Below are positions 50,361 to 63,264 of a stretch of DNA of 64,000 nucleotides, in pieces. The stretch is from Stichopus chloronotus (lineage: Eukaryota; Echinodermata; Holothuroidea; Aspidochirotida; Stichopodidae). Location of the stretch: assembly GCA_021234535.1 (NCBI GenBank), contig CM037843.1, positions 6,156,820 through 6,220,819 of the forward strand, written 5' to 3'. A model generated the notes under the pieces. That model had not been told where the DNA came from, did not search any database, and was given only the letters and a program-made list of their open reading frames with translations. Position numbers and translations under genes: made by a program. Every line of letters begins with the position of its first letter. Positions within the stretch are counted from its first letter, which is position 1.

Positions 50361-51289
50361 GATTGTGGTAATTATCCGCTCCCCTCGAGATACACTCACA
50401 TGATTTTGTAACCTCGGGTAGACTTGACGCCGTTGATTCTGACAGATCGTCCAACTTGGCACCTAGACGGAATCCTCTTTCATTTAATATGGATGTTCCT
50501 AAACAATAAACAGCCCCGGGACATGAATTTGTTAATACAAGACATTCATCCGGCCTACTTTTGGCTTGATTGATTACTTTCTTGTCACGACACTGCGTCC
50601 CCGTCCGTGCCATTTGGTAAAGCTTGCATTTCTAAGTTGAACCGAAACGTTCGTAGCATCAACGTTCATCCTCCGTGAGTCACCCTCTCCATCCTCCGCG
50701 AGTCCCCCTCTCCCTATTACAGCGCATCCCGGTTTATTATGTAAAAGATTGGGCTAAAACCTCATCACTCAGCTGAATTTCTCTAAATGTTAAACTTGAA
50801 GCGTGAGTAGAGGTTGTGCCAATATTTAATTTTCTCTTCCTCTTCTTCCACCCCTCCCCTCCCCCTCCACACGCAGATATACACCGAGGGTGTCACCTAA
50901 ACAATGTAACTTGGTTAATGACGACATCATTTTAGTCCTATGGTATGCATAGAAAAGTCCGAACTCCTAACAACGTAAGAAGAGAACAGAACTGCTACAT
51001 TAGCTTTGACAGCTAAAACATTCGAAAGCATGATGGTCTTTGCCATGGCAACAGTCTTGTACCATGATAGACGAAAAGTGTACCATGGCAGTATAGTCTC
51101 GTATCATGGCAGCACTCCTGTACCTTTTCAGGAATCCTGTACCATAGCAGCACTGTTGCACCATGTTGCCTATAACGACCCCTCAGAGAGAAAATCACTC
51201 ACAATCAGAAGCATATCAATATGAAGTTGCAGTGATTTGCTAGGAGCTATGGAAGAGCCCATTGACGAACAAGTTTGTGAGTGATAATG

Positions 51290-51715
51290 ACTCACACAAT
51301 ATCTCCAGAAGAGTAACCCATGACTGATGTCATACTTGGTGTGTGGATTGGTAATAATGAACAGAAGATACCTATTGTTTGGTGGAGGGCAAAGGTCATT
51401 TGAGGTCACCAAGGGTCAAACTATAAAAACCTTATAAACACATTATCTCCAGAAGTGTAATGTTGACTAATGTCATACTTTACGTGTGGGTTGGCCATAT
51501 ACTGCGTAGGTGATACCTACTGTTTTTGGTGGAGGTCATTTGAGGTCACTAGAGGTCGAACTGGGGAAACCTTGTAAACATTATATTTCGGTAAGGGTAA
51601 CAGTGGGGACATTTCATATTTATCATGTGGATTGTCCTTAGTGAGTAGAAGACACCTACTGATTTTTGTGGAGGTTAAAGGTCGTTTGGAGTCAGCAGAG
51701 GTCAAAGGATCAAAA
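51290..51715. repeat. Second copy of the 46-kb repeat family, inverted, 3 units
   Basis: Units of about 137-146 bp contain GGTGGAGG, AAAGGTCATTTGAGGTCA and CCTTGTAAAC, the reverse complement of the family at 45880-46600. Unit cores lie near 51381, 51528 and 51665. The first unit carries AGGGCAAAGGTCA (51386-51398), a DR1-like site. Confidence 0.8.
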
Positions 51716-53472
51716 TCATGTTAACTCCTACAGGTGTTTGAAAAAAGATCTCAAAAAGGTTGATTGTGAGGGTTTTATATGTGTATTGCCCATGTTGAAT
51801 AGATTATTTCTATCAATTTTTGCACCTTTATGTTTTAAGAGGAGATTAAAGGTCATTTTGTCTTACAGGCTTATTAATACGATGTTTCAAGAACAATAAC
51901 TGTAGTTGATCTCATAATTGTCATGTGGCTAGTTCATGTTTGTTATACTACAACCATATGGCAAGGAATCACCAAACCTTTTGGCTTTCTGGTTCATTTA
52001 CTTAATCATTTGGAGACGTGACGATTCTCTTCAAAATCGAGTGAACTATTATCAGTACATGCATTGTGTGGATATTTGCGTTGACCACACTCACTGGATG
52101 CGTCGTTTATTCGGTGACGTATCGTGAAGACTGCTGGTAAGGACAAATCAAAGTGAATGATCGAAGTGAAAAATGTTCAAGGTTGATTAACACCAGGAGG
52201 CAACCACAAATTTATGAGAACGTCGGTATCATGAACTCGCAAACTCTTTCATCTTCACACTCCAAATATACTCATTTGCATAGTTCCAGGCCTAGTGGGT
52301 CATTCGAGCGCATGCGCGATTACTCCTCCTAGGCGGGTGCACCTCTAAATCAATTAACTGATGCAGCAAGTCGTCTGCATTCTCCCGTGCATTTTACCAT
52401 GGATACAGAGAGTTACAGCATTTCACCGCCATCAGTTTTCATGTTGTCCAAGGCCGCGTTTATCTTCTTAAAAGTACATCCAACCTTTTGTACGGGAATT
52501 GTCAACCTTTTACCCAACAGTCTTTGCTGGCCTTTCGAGAAGGACTCCAACAGAGCTCCCTCTTTATCAGGTTTTCATACCGCTTTGTGTTCATTATCAC
52601 AAGGTGTTACCACTACAAGGTCATCTGAATGGGTACCCAGCGATCGAACTTACTCCAGTCAATTATGTGCAGGTGTTACCAAATGAACTGAGAAAGGAGA
52701 CAAACCTTAGAAACAAGAAAAAAAAAGTGCATTCAATTTGTTTTTCCTGAGCATCCCACAGGAGCCCACATATAACACTGTTCCATGTTAGCATTCCCCA
52801 ACATATCAATAACCGACAGTTTGTAGTTTGCGAGGGGGACCGATCTTGCATACTCTATAGGCATATCCAAGCCCGCAGTCAGGGGGGATGGGGGCAGGGG
52901 CGGCGTCATCCATATTTTTTCCTGACAGTCAGGAACTGTTTTAGGGGAAAAAATGATGAGCATTAAGTCACGTGTGCCGATGGGTTTGCCCCCTCTATTT
53001 CCATGTTGGGCCCACCTAGCAATCTTATCTGGCTATGGGCTTTTGCAGATCGCACTCCAAAGTGAACCGTAAACTCACATCTTTCTAAAGGCAATGACTG
53101 ACGACTTACCTCGATAGAGAAACGAGAGCCCCTCTAATCGACAGTGTGAATTGAAGTTGAGAAAATGATAATTTCAAATTAGTAAACTGAGTTTTCTGTC
53201 GACTTGGAATCTCTTTTTTTTATCATTTGTCGAAATTTTCAAACTGTAAAATAGATTTCAGGTAGATTTAGGACGAGACTGCACAAGAAGGTACGTTAAA
53301 TTAGGAAGTTGTCACAGAGACCTGATAAAATCCTTCCCACAATTTGTATCATCTCGTAAAATTGGCCAGTTTTCTTATTCTTTGAAGATCGTAACGAATG
53401 TTGCTACATTCTATACGAATTCGTTTTTCGTTCTCGAATCGGCGAGCAGAGACGTTTTCAGAGATGATAACT

Positions 53473-53474
<2 letters not shown>

Positions 53475-53510
<36 letters not shown>
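53475..53510. repeat. GT microsatellite
   Basis: About eighteen perfect TG dinucleotides. Confidence 0.95.
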
Positions 53511-53514
<4 letters not shown>

Positions 53515-54529
53515 CTATGCCCTTGTTTTCGGGTGGGACCGAGGACCGAAACAATAGATTTAGGGTCCTCTGTAGACAATTCAATAGATTTCTCTGGTCC
53601 TCTCAAGATTAACAATAGACAGTCTATTGTTAAGGTTAGGGTTGAGGAAGAAGAAGAAAAGAAAGCACGACGAGGTCCTCGGAATGAATGGAAAACAAAA
53701 CTGTGTGTGTGCGCCCTTGTGTTTGTGTGTGGTGAGGGAGCGGTGAGTGGTGAGTGGTGTCCGGGGGTGAGTGAACGTTGAGTTCAGGTAGAGCTGAATT
53801 TCGTGCACTGTGGTTGTCGTCTTAGATATTTTGCAGTATGCACTTTCTCCAAACATGTATGACCATGGCAACAACACTGCCGTGAAATGCTTTTTAAACC
53901 AAAATTATTGGCGATTATCACTGAAAGAAACAAAATATGTGAGCAAATCAAAACGGGGGTCTTTTGAAAAGACCGTTATGACACTCAAATAACGTGAAGA
54001 GGTACTTTTCACTTTTTTTACGGTTGAATCGTAATAAATGAAGAGAATATTTGTCGTAATACCTCCTAGGGTGCAGGAAATGACACCTCACAAGGTATTG
54101 CATGTTGCATGGAAATTGTATTCGTCCTTCATTAGTTAATGGCAAAACTTCGGCAGGGGCTCCATGTTAATGTGTTCAATATTGTTATGTGTACACGTAC
54201 CCTGCTGTGTTCAATGCAGATTCACAAAATGCAGTAGCTCTTTACAGCCTTAAAACAGGCTATCAGTTTGCCACTACATGAATTGGCAAAAAGCTAAGCT
54301 GATTGCTCGTGAACCAAAAAGCCTTGGCCGAACTATTTCATCACAAAGTCTGACCGGGCACTTATCATTCACTCATTCATTCATCACCTCGGTGTGACTC
54401 TGTGAAACAAAATAGGACAGAAAACTTGCAAAGGATTAGACAAATCAAAAGTAGAAGATTAACATGAAGTATAACACTGAGATGAACGGAGGCCAGAAAA
54501 AAAAATTAAAAGAAACGTATAACAAGTCA

Positions 54530-54700
54530 GGCACTGCACAGGTGTCGGGCAGCTACCCAAACCTTGTGCAGCGCAGATGTGGGGCGCTCCGCAAGTCTCG
54601 GGCAGCCCAGGTATCGGGCACTGCGCAGGTGTTGGGCTGCGCAGGGGTTGAGCACTCTGCAGGTCTCAAACAGCGCAGGTATCTGTCACTGCGCCAATAG
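54530..54700. repeat. Degenerate 23-25-bp GC-rich minisatellite
   Basis: Six or seven units related to GGGCACTGCGCAGGTGTC. It is clearly more GC-rich than its flanks. Confidence 0.75.
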
Positions 54701-55444
54701 GAATATCCTATCTTTGGACTATCTTTGGTTCTGGCAGACGCACTTCGCACCCGACCCGAAGGACCTCAAGCGCTAACACCTTCGGCCCGACCAACCGAAT
54801 AACCGACTAATTTCATAAACGTGTCTTAATTATATACCCCGGAAATAAGCTAAGCTCGACTTACGTCCGCACACCAACTGCAGAAAAGCCTCAACCAATC
54901 ACCAGCATTAAACGTGCACAGGCTTACAGTGAGCTACGACCAATGAGATCGCATCTCATCCTCGCTCGCTACCCTCTCTACATAAACATTACGGGAGGAA
55001 ATCAGAGTAAAACATAACTCAATCTCATCTGTTGACCCTAAATGCAAACCAAGACCACTCAGTTCGGGGCATGTAAATAAAATTAAATAGGTCAAACCCA
55101 CGTGAGAACATAGCGGTCTCCGCTACAGTACATTATAAATGATCATAACATCAAGTTTGTAAAACAGTGGTGGTGCGTGATCAATCAGGCCAGCATTACA
55201 TACGGCTCCTACAACCCTCTTTTGAAGTTTACGAACATGACTGTTAATTGCATAACTATCTCCCGAACCCCATATAATATTTGCACACAAAAGTACGGCA
55301 AAATAAAAGCATTGTACAGTAATAAAAGAACTTAAGAATCAAAGACATCTTTTAGTCTAGTTACAATGCTCACAGACATTGCTACTTAACTACAAACATT
55401 ATTAATATGCCATGTCCAATTGAGATTCTCATGTATTGTAACCC

Positions 55445-55735
55445 CTAAAAAATTGTGCGAATCACTCTTTTTATAGGAGTAATATTTATTTGAACATTGA
55501 TAGTTGGTATTAACTTCTTCTCCTTAGGATGAAATACACTGAAGTTAGTTTTATCAGTATTTAATAATAGTTTGTTACTCCATAACCAATTACTAACGTA
55601 GTAAAGTTCATTGTTTATTTGTACGGCGGATTCTGTTAAATCTTTATGATCATAAAGTATAGCTTTATCATCAGCAAACATAAAAAAAATTAATTTGTCG
55701 GAAGAAGCATTGGTACCATTCCTATAAATTATCAA
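55445..55735 (-). pseudogene. RT fragment with FADD catalytic motif
   Basis: A 96-codon fragment contains FFMFADDKAILYDHKDL, where FADD corresponds to the YXDD/FADD catalytic aspartates of reverse transcriptase. It is followed by WSNKLLLNTDKTNFSVF, the typical next RT block (NKL.LN..KT..M.F). It is out of frame with its continuation near 55440. Confidence 0.85.
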
Positions 55736-55746
55736 TAGAAGAGAAC

Positions 55747-55938
55747 CTATAGTATGGATCCTTGTGGAACACCACAGACTATGGTTCGTAAACCAGAACT
55801 GGCGGAGTTTACTTTCGCATACTGTTTACGATTACTGAGATAACTGGAAATCCAGCTGCGATCTTCACCTCTAAGACCGTAGGTGAACCGTTTGTGAAGT
55901 AATATACTATGATCTACATTGTCGACAGCCTTAGACAA
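55747..55938 (-). pseudogene. RT fragment with GVPQGSIL motif
   Basis: A 63-codon fragment contains DNVDHSILLHKR, YLSNRKQYAKVNS and CGVPQGSIL, conserved consecutive RT blocks of LINE-type elements. The block that should follow (GPLLF-like) is broken before the next fragment. Confidence 0.85.
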
Positions 55939-56321
55939 ATCTGAAAAAAAGAATACCAGTAGAATACATTCATTTTCTAGATGATATGTTAGCTCATATA
56001 AAACATTACCGAGAGCTATAGACGTAGAGTGTTCCTCTCAAAAACCGTATTGATTATTAGAGAGAATCCTGTACTTAAAAAGAAAACGTGAAATTCTATT
56101 ATGCATCAACCATTCCAGTACTTTAGAGAGAGTGGGTAGTACAGAAATAGGCCAGTGATTTTTTTTAGCTGGCAAGCATCACCAGCCTAAAAAATCGGGA
56201 TCGCCTTGGCAATTTTTAGCTTGTCCGGAAAAAAAACACCAGTTTGTATGGAAACATCAAAAATATGAGCAACAACACAATAGAATAAGCACTTGCCTTA
56301 AAGACATCAGAGGAAAGTTCG

Positions 56322-56525
56322 TCAATGCCCGGCGCTCTTCTCACTTGACATTGAGCGGATTATCTTAAAAACGTCAGGAGGGTTCAATGGGAGTAAGAAC
56401 CATTGTATTCTCATTTTGAAAATTCTCTGAATAAGTCGAAAAAAATTTGGATTATTGTTGTTGGAAATGTTACTGGCCTGGGATGGACCAACGTTGAATG
56501 AAACAATTATTAAAAGCTTACGCAA
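56322..56525 (-). pseudogene. LINE fragment just upstream of RT
   Basis: This fragment ends VFKIIRSMSSEKSAGH, which matches the region at the start of the RT domain in CR1/Jockey-like elements (V...I..L...KS.G.D). The following frame is interrupted. Confidence 0.65.
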
Positions 56526-57116
56526 TAATTTTTGTGGTCATTAGTTTTCCCCGTATCAGAAATATCTGGTCTATTATTTTTAGTCTTCAATAGAGTATCA
56601 ATCACACGCCATGTTTTCTTGACATTCTTAACATTAGACTCAATTTTTTAAAGTAATAATCATGTTTTGCCTTTTTGATAATATTGTTCAAGTTCTTTCT
56701 AAAGACAGTATAATTTTGTTTATTTCTTTCAGGGAATGTACTGACACATTTACGGTATGAAATACTTTTTTCGCTTGGTTGAGTTCAAGAAACCTGGCGT
56801 ATTAAAGCCAAGTTGTATTTGGTTTGCTTCGCTTATGGTTGCGAATTTTTGGAAGAGGACAAAGTTTGTGTATCAGAGACGTCATGACAGTAAAAGTGTC
56901 ACAATTCTCATTTAACTTTTGTAGATGTTATTACATCTGACCAGTCTTAATGTCAAAGTTCATTACTAATTGAAGTGATATGCGTCTGTAAAAGAACGCT
57001 TCCATTGAGGAATGTCTGGTAACAAATCAAAAACTCGTAGTGCTATTTGCACTTTGTAATATCGGAAAATGATCACTTATATTGTGAACTAGGACTGCTG
57101 AAGCCTGTTTAGAACT

Positions 57117-57329
57117 TTAGGTTGTTCGTAAAAATGTTATAAGCAAAGTTGCAAAGTTCTCGTTTATTCTAGTTGGTTTATCAATTGTGGGGAAAAGCCC
57201 ATGTGAAGTCATGGCATTGATGACGGTGTTAACAGTACCGTTATACTTGTCTATTAAATTAATATAAAAATCCTCCATTAATGTATACGAATTCTTGCTT
57301 TTTAAGGTTGCATGCAGGTAGCTTAACAA
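57117..57329 (-). pseudogene. LINE endonuclease C-terminal fragment
   Basis: Contains LFPTIDKPTRINENFATLL, the P-T-I-x-x-P-T-R block and following S/A-T-L that close the AP-endonuclease-like domain of non-LTR retrotransposons. The catalytic N-terminal part is not found upstream, so the copy is 5' truncated or rearranged. Confidence 0.75.
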
Positions 57330-58816
57330 CTTATCAAGCTCATCAATAAATCAAGGAGGGTCATTAGTTTTAGTTTAGTTGTTAGTTTAGTCATTAGTTT
57401 AGGAAGGGGGGGGGGGGGGGACTCTAGAAGACTATCTAAGCTTTGCACCACCAAAGGTTGGGGCAAAGAGTGCCAAAAAATGTTTACCTCAAATACCTCC
57501 CAGGTCGCTGAGAATTGCATTTTTCCATACAGGCCCTTTGAACGCCAAAACTTGTAGGCCTAGCTCATAAAAAAGGAGAAATACTATAGCAGTATCTTAA
57601 TAGAACTTTAATAAAGTACCGGTACCAGAAATATGCCGCCCTTGTCTACGCTCTTTCCTACTCCATTACAAGTTGATTATGACATCATTACATACATTCC
57701 TGTTAAGTTGAATTTTAATTCGGAATCGGTGTCCGTCAAACCTTGTGTTTCAAAACTTGAAATTTCTGCTGGCAGAGATTTAACAATCTAATAATGATTC
57801 ACTACTATGATAAAACCTAATGATCAGCACCCAATGCTAGTTAGGTATACTTGTAGAAGTCACCGCGCACTGACGTCATATTTTCGTTTCACTCTGTGGA
57901 CCAATGGACGGCAAAGCACGACACTGTTTTTAATTTATCATTCTCTGGTAATTCTTACAAAGCTGCCATTCTACTTTCTGATATTATTTGATCACAACGG
58001 TGCTTTCACTAATGAATGTAAACAACATTTGACGACCATACAAACAAACATTCGTTCGAATTACACGTTGCTAATTCAGGGCCAGATGATATGTTGTTTT
58101 ACCTAAACCTCATGTGTCACTTGATCCAAATAATAATAAAAAATAAATTTAGAAGAATAAAATAAAAATAAAACAATATTCAATAAAAATTGAAATTGTT
58201 TGAAAGGAGTTTAGATGAGTATATGTCTAGTACTGGAAGGTAGGAAATGGGTAGAATTGTTTTCTGAGCAAGGGGAAATTGGGAAGATGACATTATCTCG
58301 TCCTCTCATAACTCATAAAACACTTAGTATATAACCAAAGCATACAACCAGAGCGTGCCGGGGGTATTACAGTATTAAACGATACAGAAGAGCATGTAGG
58401 ATATGTAGGGATTCAGGCGAGAATTCGTGAGGCACATGAGAGTGTGTGTAGCGTACAGTAGAGCTTTGCGGGATATAGGAGATTATGTATGAGGTATAGG
58501 TCTAGTGGAAGAGCAGGTTGGAGGTACAGGGGACCATGTGGGTGGAGGTGAGGGAGATCGAACTGTCAGGAGTCAGTAGTTGGGATCGCCTCTTTATCTA
58601 TCGCACTTCTAGCGGGGAAGCGAATATTCGGATTTTTCGCGGCGTTTCATTCGCGGCGTCATCACATGCAGATGGCAACATTTACAGATGAAATGAGAAC
58701 ATGTTCCGCGAAAAATTCAGATACACAGATGTCGAATGTAGAATCGTCTGAAAGTAAAAAAATCGTCGTCAGGGTGTACCTATACTGTAGTTGCATTGTC
58801 ACTCACCATTCACACC

Positions 58817-59218
58817 TCACTGCGGTACGGCAGGGAGCTGCTCCCTAGTTGAGTAAGGTATCACTCTATGCACGGCACAGGTACTGCTGAGTTGGACTAC
58901 CCAGATTAAATAATAAGATCCTGGATCCTTCTCATGGTCGGATCGTTTGCACGAACGGTGCACTAGATTCACGCATTGTGGAAGAGGTTTTTCGTTTGAA
59001 GGATATACATAAAAAAAAAAAGTGCTCTCGGTATGGTGCACGTAGTTTGTAAACCGAAACCAATGACTAGAGGAGCAACAGTAAGATAACAGATGTTGTA
59101 TAAGGCACAATTGGTCAGTTTCCGTAATACTGAGTTCACCCCCCTCCCCTATATTCGTCGCTGCTTCTAAGGCGCCAAGACCCGCAAGTTGTTGTTCGAA
59201 TTCTGACTCCTTCGACAT
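58817..59218 (-). CDS. Orphan open frame, 133 codons
   Basis: From an ATG at 59216-59218 to a stop at 58817 this is one of the longest non-repetitive open frames outside the TGF-beta exon. The first 40 residues (MSKESEFEQQLAGLGALEAA...) look coding-like, acidic and helical; the rest is mixed and Cys/His/Ser-rich. No domain is recognised. It lies between a dead LINE and a MITE, beyond the likely 3' end of the TGF-beta gene, and could equally be transposon debris or chance. Confidence 0.2.
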   Translation of the reverse strand: MSKESEFEQQLAGLGALEAATNIGEGGELSITETDQLCLIQHLLSYCCSSSHWFRFTNYVHHTESTFFFYVYPSNEKPLPQCVNLVHRSCKRSDHEKDPGSYYLIWVVQLSSTCAVHRVIPYSTREQLPAVPQ

Positions 59219-59380
59219 CAATAACGCTATTATTGCAATGCAATTTGAAAACAATATGCCCTCGACAAAAAGGAAAATTTGGAGCTACATTCCTCCGTGC
59301 GAATTCAGGATTGTGGAAATGCTACGAAATCTGCCTTCCAGTCATATCAAATACAAATACAAAGTGAATAAAGGCCCACT

Positions 59381-59733
59381 TTAAAGGGAAATAGGGCGTT
59401 TGTTTTAGAGAAAATATCCATATTTTTTAAACCACTGTTTGTGCACGTAGCATGATAGATTGTTCAAAATAAGGAAGAAGAGTAGCCCTCTATTTCAGAA
59501 ATAAGCTTCTCACAGATAGAAATTCAGTTATTTCCTACTGAACACTAATTTGTTCACCCAAACTTTTCAAAATTCAAATGATGCATCTTCCGTTACTCAT
59601 CACATGCATAATGTTTTGAGGAGATGAAGCTTTTGCAGGTGTTTATTGATGAGACTGGATGGTTTAACAATGACTAAAACTACTTCTTTTGTATGTCATG
59701 TTTGTGTATTCTAAATGCCCTATTTCCCTTTAA
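59381..59733. mobile_element. piggyBac-type MITE, copy 2 (345 bp plus TTAA duplications)
   Basis: The element 59385-59729 lies between TTAA at 59381-59384 and TTAA at 59730-59733. The left terminal repeat is identical to copy 1 (AGGGAAATAGGGCGTTT). The right one has two changes (AATGCCC for AACGCCC, and its preceding base). The interior is the reverse complement of copy 1 with about a tenth of positions changed by eye. Confidence 0.85.
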
Positions 59734-60409
59734 CTGCAGCAGAAATGTGGACCCAAATTGGTTTTGAAATGTCCAACACCTAAGCTTATCCAACTTATGC
59801 ATAACGAAACGATGACTATCGACTTTTTTTTTGCACTTGACAAATGACTTCTATGAAATCGATAATTCCTTTAATATTTTCCTTTTCGTTGAAAGAGTTT
59901 GTGTTCAGGCAAAACTTAAGGTCCTCGGTAAGACGGACAGAAGCCCATCATTGCTACCTTCACTGTGAAGCAGCAATGAAGGCCTACATATTGATCCGAA
60001 CGAATGAACAGTTTTGTCACCTCAGCCCAGTCCAGTTGCTGTACTTGATGGTCATGCAATGAGTCTCGTGGATGTTTAAGATGAATATGTAAGGCTCTCT
60101 TGAAGTCCACTGTGTGCATCGTTTAAGCTTATAGCCCTCGTGCACTGCAATGCAGTTTTCATTATCTTCGACCAAAGTGACTATAGGGAAAAATAAAAAA
60201 TGGAATACAAAAGAAAAAAGCCCCCCCCCCAAAAAAAAAGACAATAAGTTTTAAATAACTAAGTAAATAACAACAACTAAAGAGAATAGACGAGGTGGCT
60301 TTTGTCATTCAGGAGATTTTAACTTTGCATAGTTTATTCAGAAAATTATAAGTTAATGATTCAACAAACTGACATGTATACAACGAAACATCATACGACG
60401 GCGAAAAAC

Positions 60410-60690
60410 GGGGACATTAAGTATAACCACTCAGATCGAAACCTATATAAGGGGCCATTAAGCATTATCATTTAAATTGACAGCTACGTACGTTAATCGT
60501 TGAACAATTAGATCGAAAGCTTATATACCGGAAAATTGAGAATGTTCACTCCGATCGACAACTATATACGATTAAATTAAGCACAAACAGTGAGTTCAAT
60601 AGCTTTATACTGGGATATTAAAGTATTAACAGTCTGGTCGACAGCTTTAACCCAGGACATTAAGCTACATATCGGGACATTAGCAAAAAA
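60410..60690. repeat. Degenerate tandem repeat, unit about 50-60 bp
   Basis: Motifs GGGACATTAAG, AGATCGAAA (or GGTCGACA) and CTTATATA recur in the same order about five times. Copies are so diverged that unit length is only approximate. Confidence 0.55.
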
Positions 60691-63201
60691 AAAACAGTAA
60701 AACGGTTTTAGAAGTAATAAAGACCCACAATCGGAAACGATATGCAGGAATATAAGAATAATTATAGGCCTACGCATTCTTTCAGCGGTAACTAAAGAGG
60801 ACCGCAAAGTACTTGATTAGAGAGTCTGTAAGAGCAAGCTCTGTTGTGAGTATGGTTCTAAGTTGTATTCATATCCGACGGAAGTTATTATTTCTGTCTA
60901 AATCTCCGAAAATGGGGACCACCATGTAGAACAGGATTCGAAAGAAACAAAATGAAGTCATGACTTCATAGAAAATTGAAGGGTTTTATACTATGAAAAA
61001 CGAAGTACGAATGTATGTTTCATTGATACTATCGTTATCACCATATTTTATCTGCCATCTCATATTTCTAGCGAGCCAAAGTATAGCCTTGCGTGAACAA
61101 AGACAGGCTCAACAAGCATTTTTTTTTGTCTTGCTTTGTGGCATATTTAGAAATTGACATATTTAATCTACACTACTATCAGGCTTACCACGGAGTTAAC
61201 AAATTAAGGAAGCGATACGACATTTTCTGTGACACATAAAAATAATGATGGTAATAAGAATAAATTTTGACAATAGGACACTTGGTAAAAATTACAGCAA
61301 GGAGTACTCCAAAATATTGACACAAAAAAGAGAAGAAAATGATGAATACACAACAGTCTTGTATGGAACAAACGATAAAAAATTCAAGATGACTTTTAAA
61401 GAAAAAAAAAACACATTGCACAAATCTGAGCAAAACTGAATATAAAAAGAAATGCATGATATCAAAATAAATTTCATTTTTCGCAAAAAAGAAGAAGAGA
61501 ATAATAAAATTAACATCAAACTGCACTGCGCACTTGTAAGCATCGTTTGACATGAAAATAACAATAAATAAATAAAATATCACAAATAAACACTCTCGTT
61601 GAGAAAGTCTAGATCCATGAATGCTCAAAATCCCCATCCATGGTCTTTCCACGTTAGGGTTGGTCATGGCTGTCTTTGACCTTCCAATGTTTATAATTTA
61701 TATGAATGGTCTACTGAGGATCAGAAAGTCTCATCTATTACATAATTTAACGAATGTCTAACGAGGACTATCAGACTAACATGTAGGCCTGATTAGCCTA
61801 ACGGGGTAACGGTATTGACAAAAATAGATTTCAGATTCTTTCTCTATTTCTTCTCTGAATTAGACACAACACAGATACAAAAGATTTGAACTGAGTATCC
61901 GAATTATTTCAAATTGAAAAATAACACGAAACTTTCTTTGTCTCTTTGTTATTAATTCAGTTGCGAGCACACTTTCTGGGACTCAACTGCTCCAGGTCTG
62001 GACTTGCGACAGGCTCACACTTTCTGTTTCAATACTTGCATAACTGAAAAGTCTAAAGAAATTTGTTCTTATGGAGACAAATGAATATATAGAACGCGTT
62101 ATTGCTCATTCCGTATTGACGGGAACGACACATCATGGATACTGAATGTCACATTCATAATTTTTATCATTTCATGCGGGCTAATAGTCTTATGTGAAAC
62201 GCCCTGCATTGAACTGCGATGGGAGAGAATACAAAATTTGAAACAAAGCGACAATCTCGTACAGGAACGCGGCAATAGAAAACTAAATATACTACAAAAT
62301 ACTGGCCTTTTTGAAATGATTGCATAAGGGAATAACTTTGGATTAATCTTCTTAGCAAGATTATTCCATTAGCACACAGCTGAGTAAGGGAGTCATAACT
62401 AACTGATAGTTGTTTTTCTTTTGTTTGTTTGTTTTTTTCCTTTTATTTTTTTTGTCTGCTCATACGCATTGCTTGCTTGTTTGTAATCAACATCAGACTG
62501 GTCACCCTGCAGAAGACTACATGATCTGAAGTGAAGGTGTATTCCAAAATAATGACCAAAATGTACAGCATATCATTGTCCGTTTCTTCGTCTGATAACT
62601 GGACTATTGCTCGGTTTTGTAAAACCAAAGATTCCGATGTATTGGCAGTTGTGTCAACTATGTAATCCGTAAGGGCTAGTGTGATATAGGCTGTGATATT
62701 CACCATACGATGTTTCTTTGAAACACCTTTTTTTCAAGTTTGCCTTACTGTGATATTAGTCCTTTTTCCATCTATCTGTTTCATATGTTCAAAACAGGAA
62801 AAAGATTGATTGCATGAAGAATGACCTACATGTGACGTGGTTTCCAGACTTATGCACCGACACTAAACATGGTCGATCTTGGGTCCTTTTCAGACATCTG
62901 TAAAGTACCGCATATACTAAACCACGTCTGACTATTCATCAGGAGATATCTATATATGTATTTCTGGGCCTTTCACTACGACAGTGGCACTAAATATGTT
63001 AGCACCAATCAATTCATGGTTCAATATCGCAGTGGTTGCGGTGTCGACACTGTGACCCCAAGTCTCCTGCAGTTTGTACAGTAATGCCACTTGAATCTAA
63101 GACGCATCTCATCTCAACAGAGCAAACGTTCGTGGTTGGTCATAGAAAAACAGATGTAGTTAGCATAACGTCATAGGACTTTAGCTCGATACGTAAATTT
63201 C

Positions 63202-63264
63202 ACAAATATATGTGAGCAAATATTGAAAATTTTTTAATTTGATATTATTCACACATATATTTGT
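63202..63264. other. AT-rich inverted repeat in the presumed TGF-beta 3' untranslated region
   Basis: ACAAATATATGTG on the left pairs with CACATATATTTGT on the right. The stem continues imperfectly for about 29 positions to a short T-rich loop. The ATTAAA polyadenylation-signal variant (minus strand, 63233-63238) falls at the loop, about 195 bases after the stop codon. Whether the transcript ends here is unknown. Confidence 0.5.

Larger units (their letters stand above)
55050..57350 (-). mobile_element. Decayed non-LTR retrotransposon (CR1/Jockey-like)
   Basis: Going down the minus strand there are, in order, an endonuclease C-terminal signature, the RT approach region, RT fingers/palm motifs, the FADD catalytic motif, and the RT C-terminal region (LGVTIHENLNWTWHINNV-type block near 55390-55445, another frame). 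Frames are broken by stops and shifts and part of the RT is missing, so the copy is dead. The 5' end is not seen. Clade is by motif style only. Confidence 0.8.
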
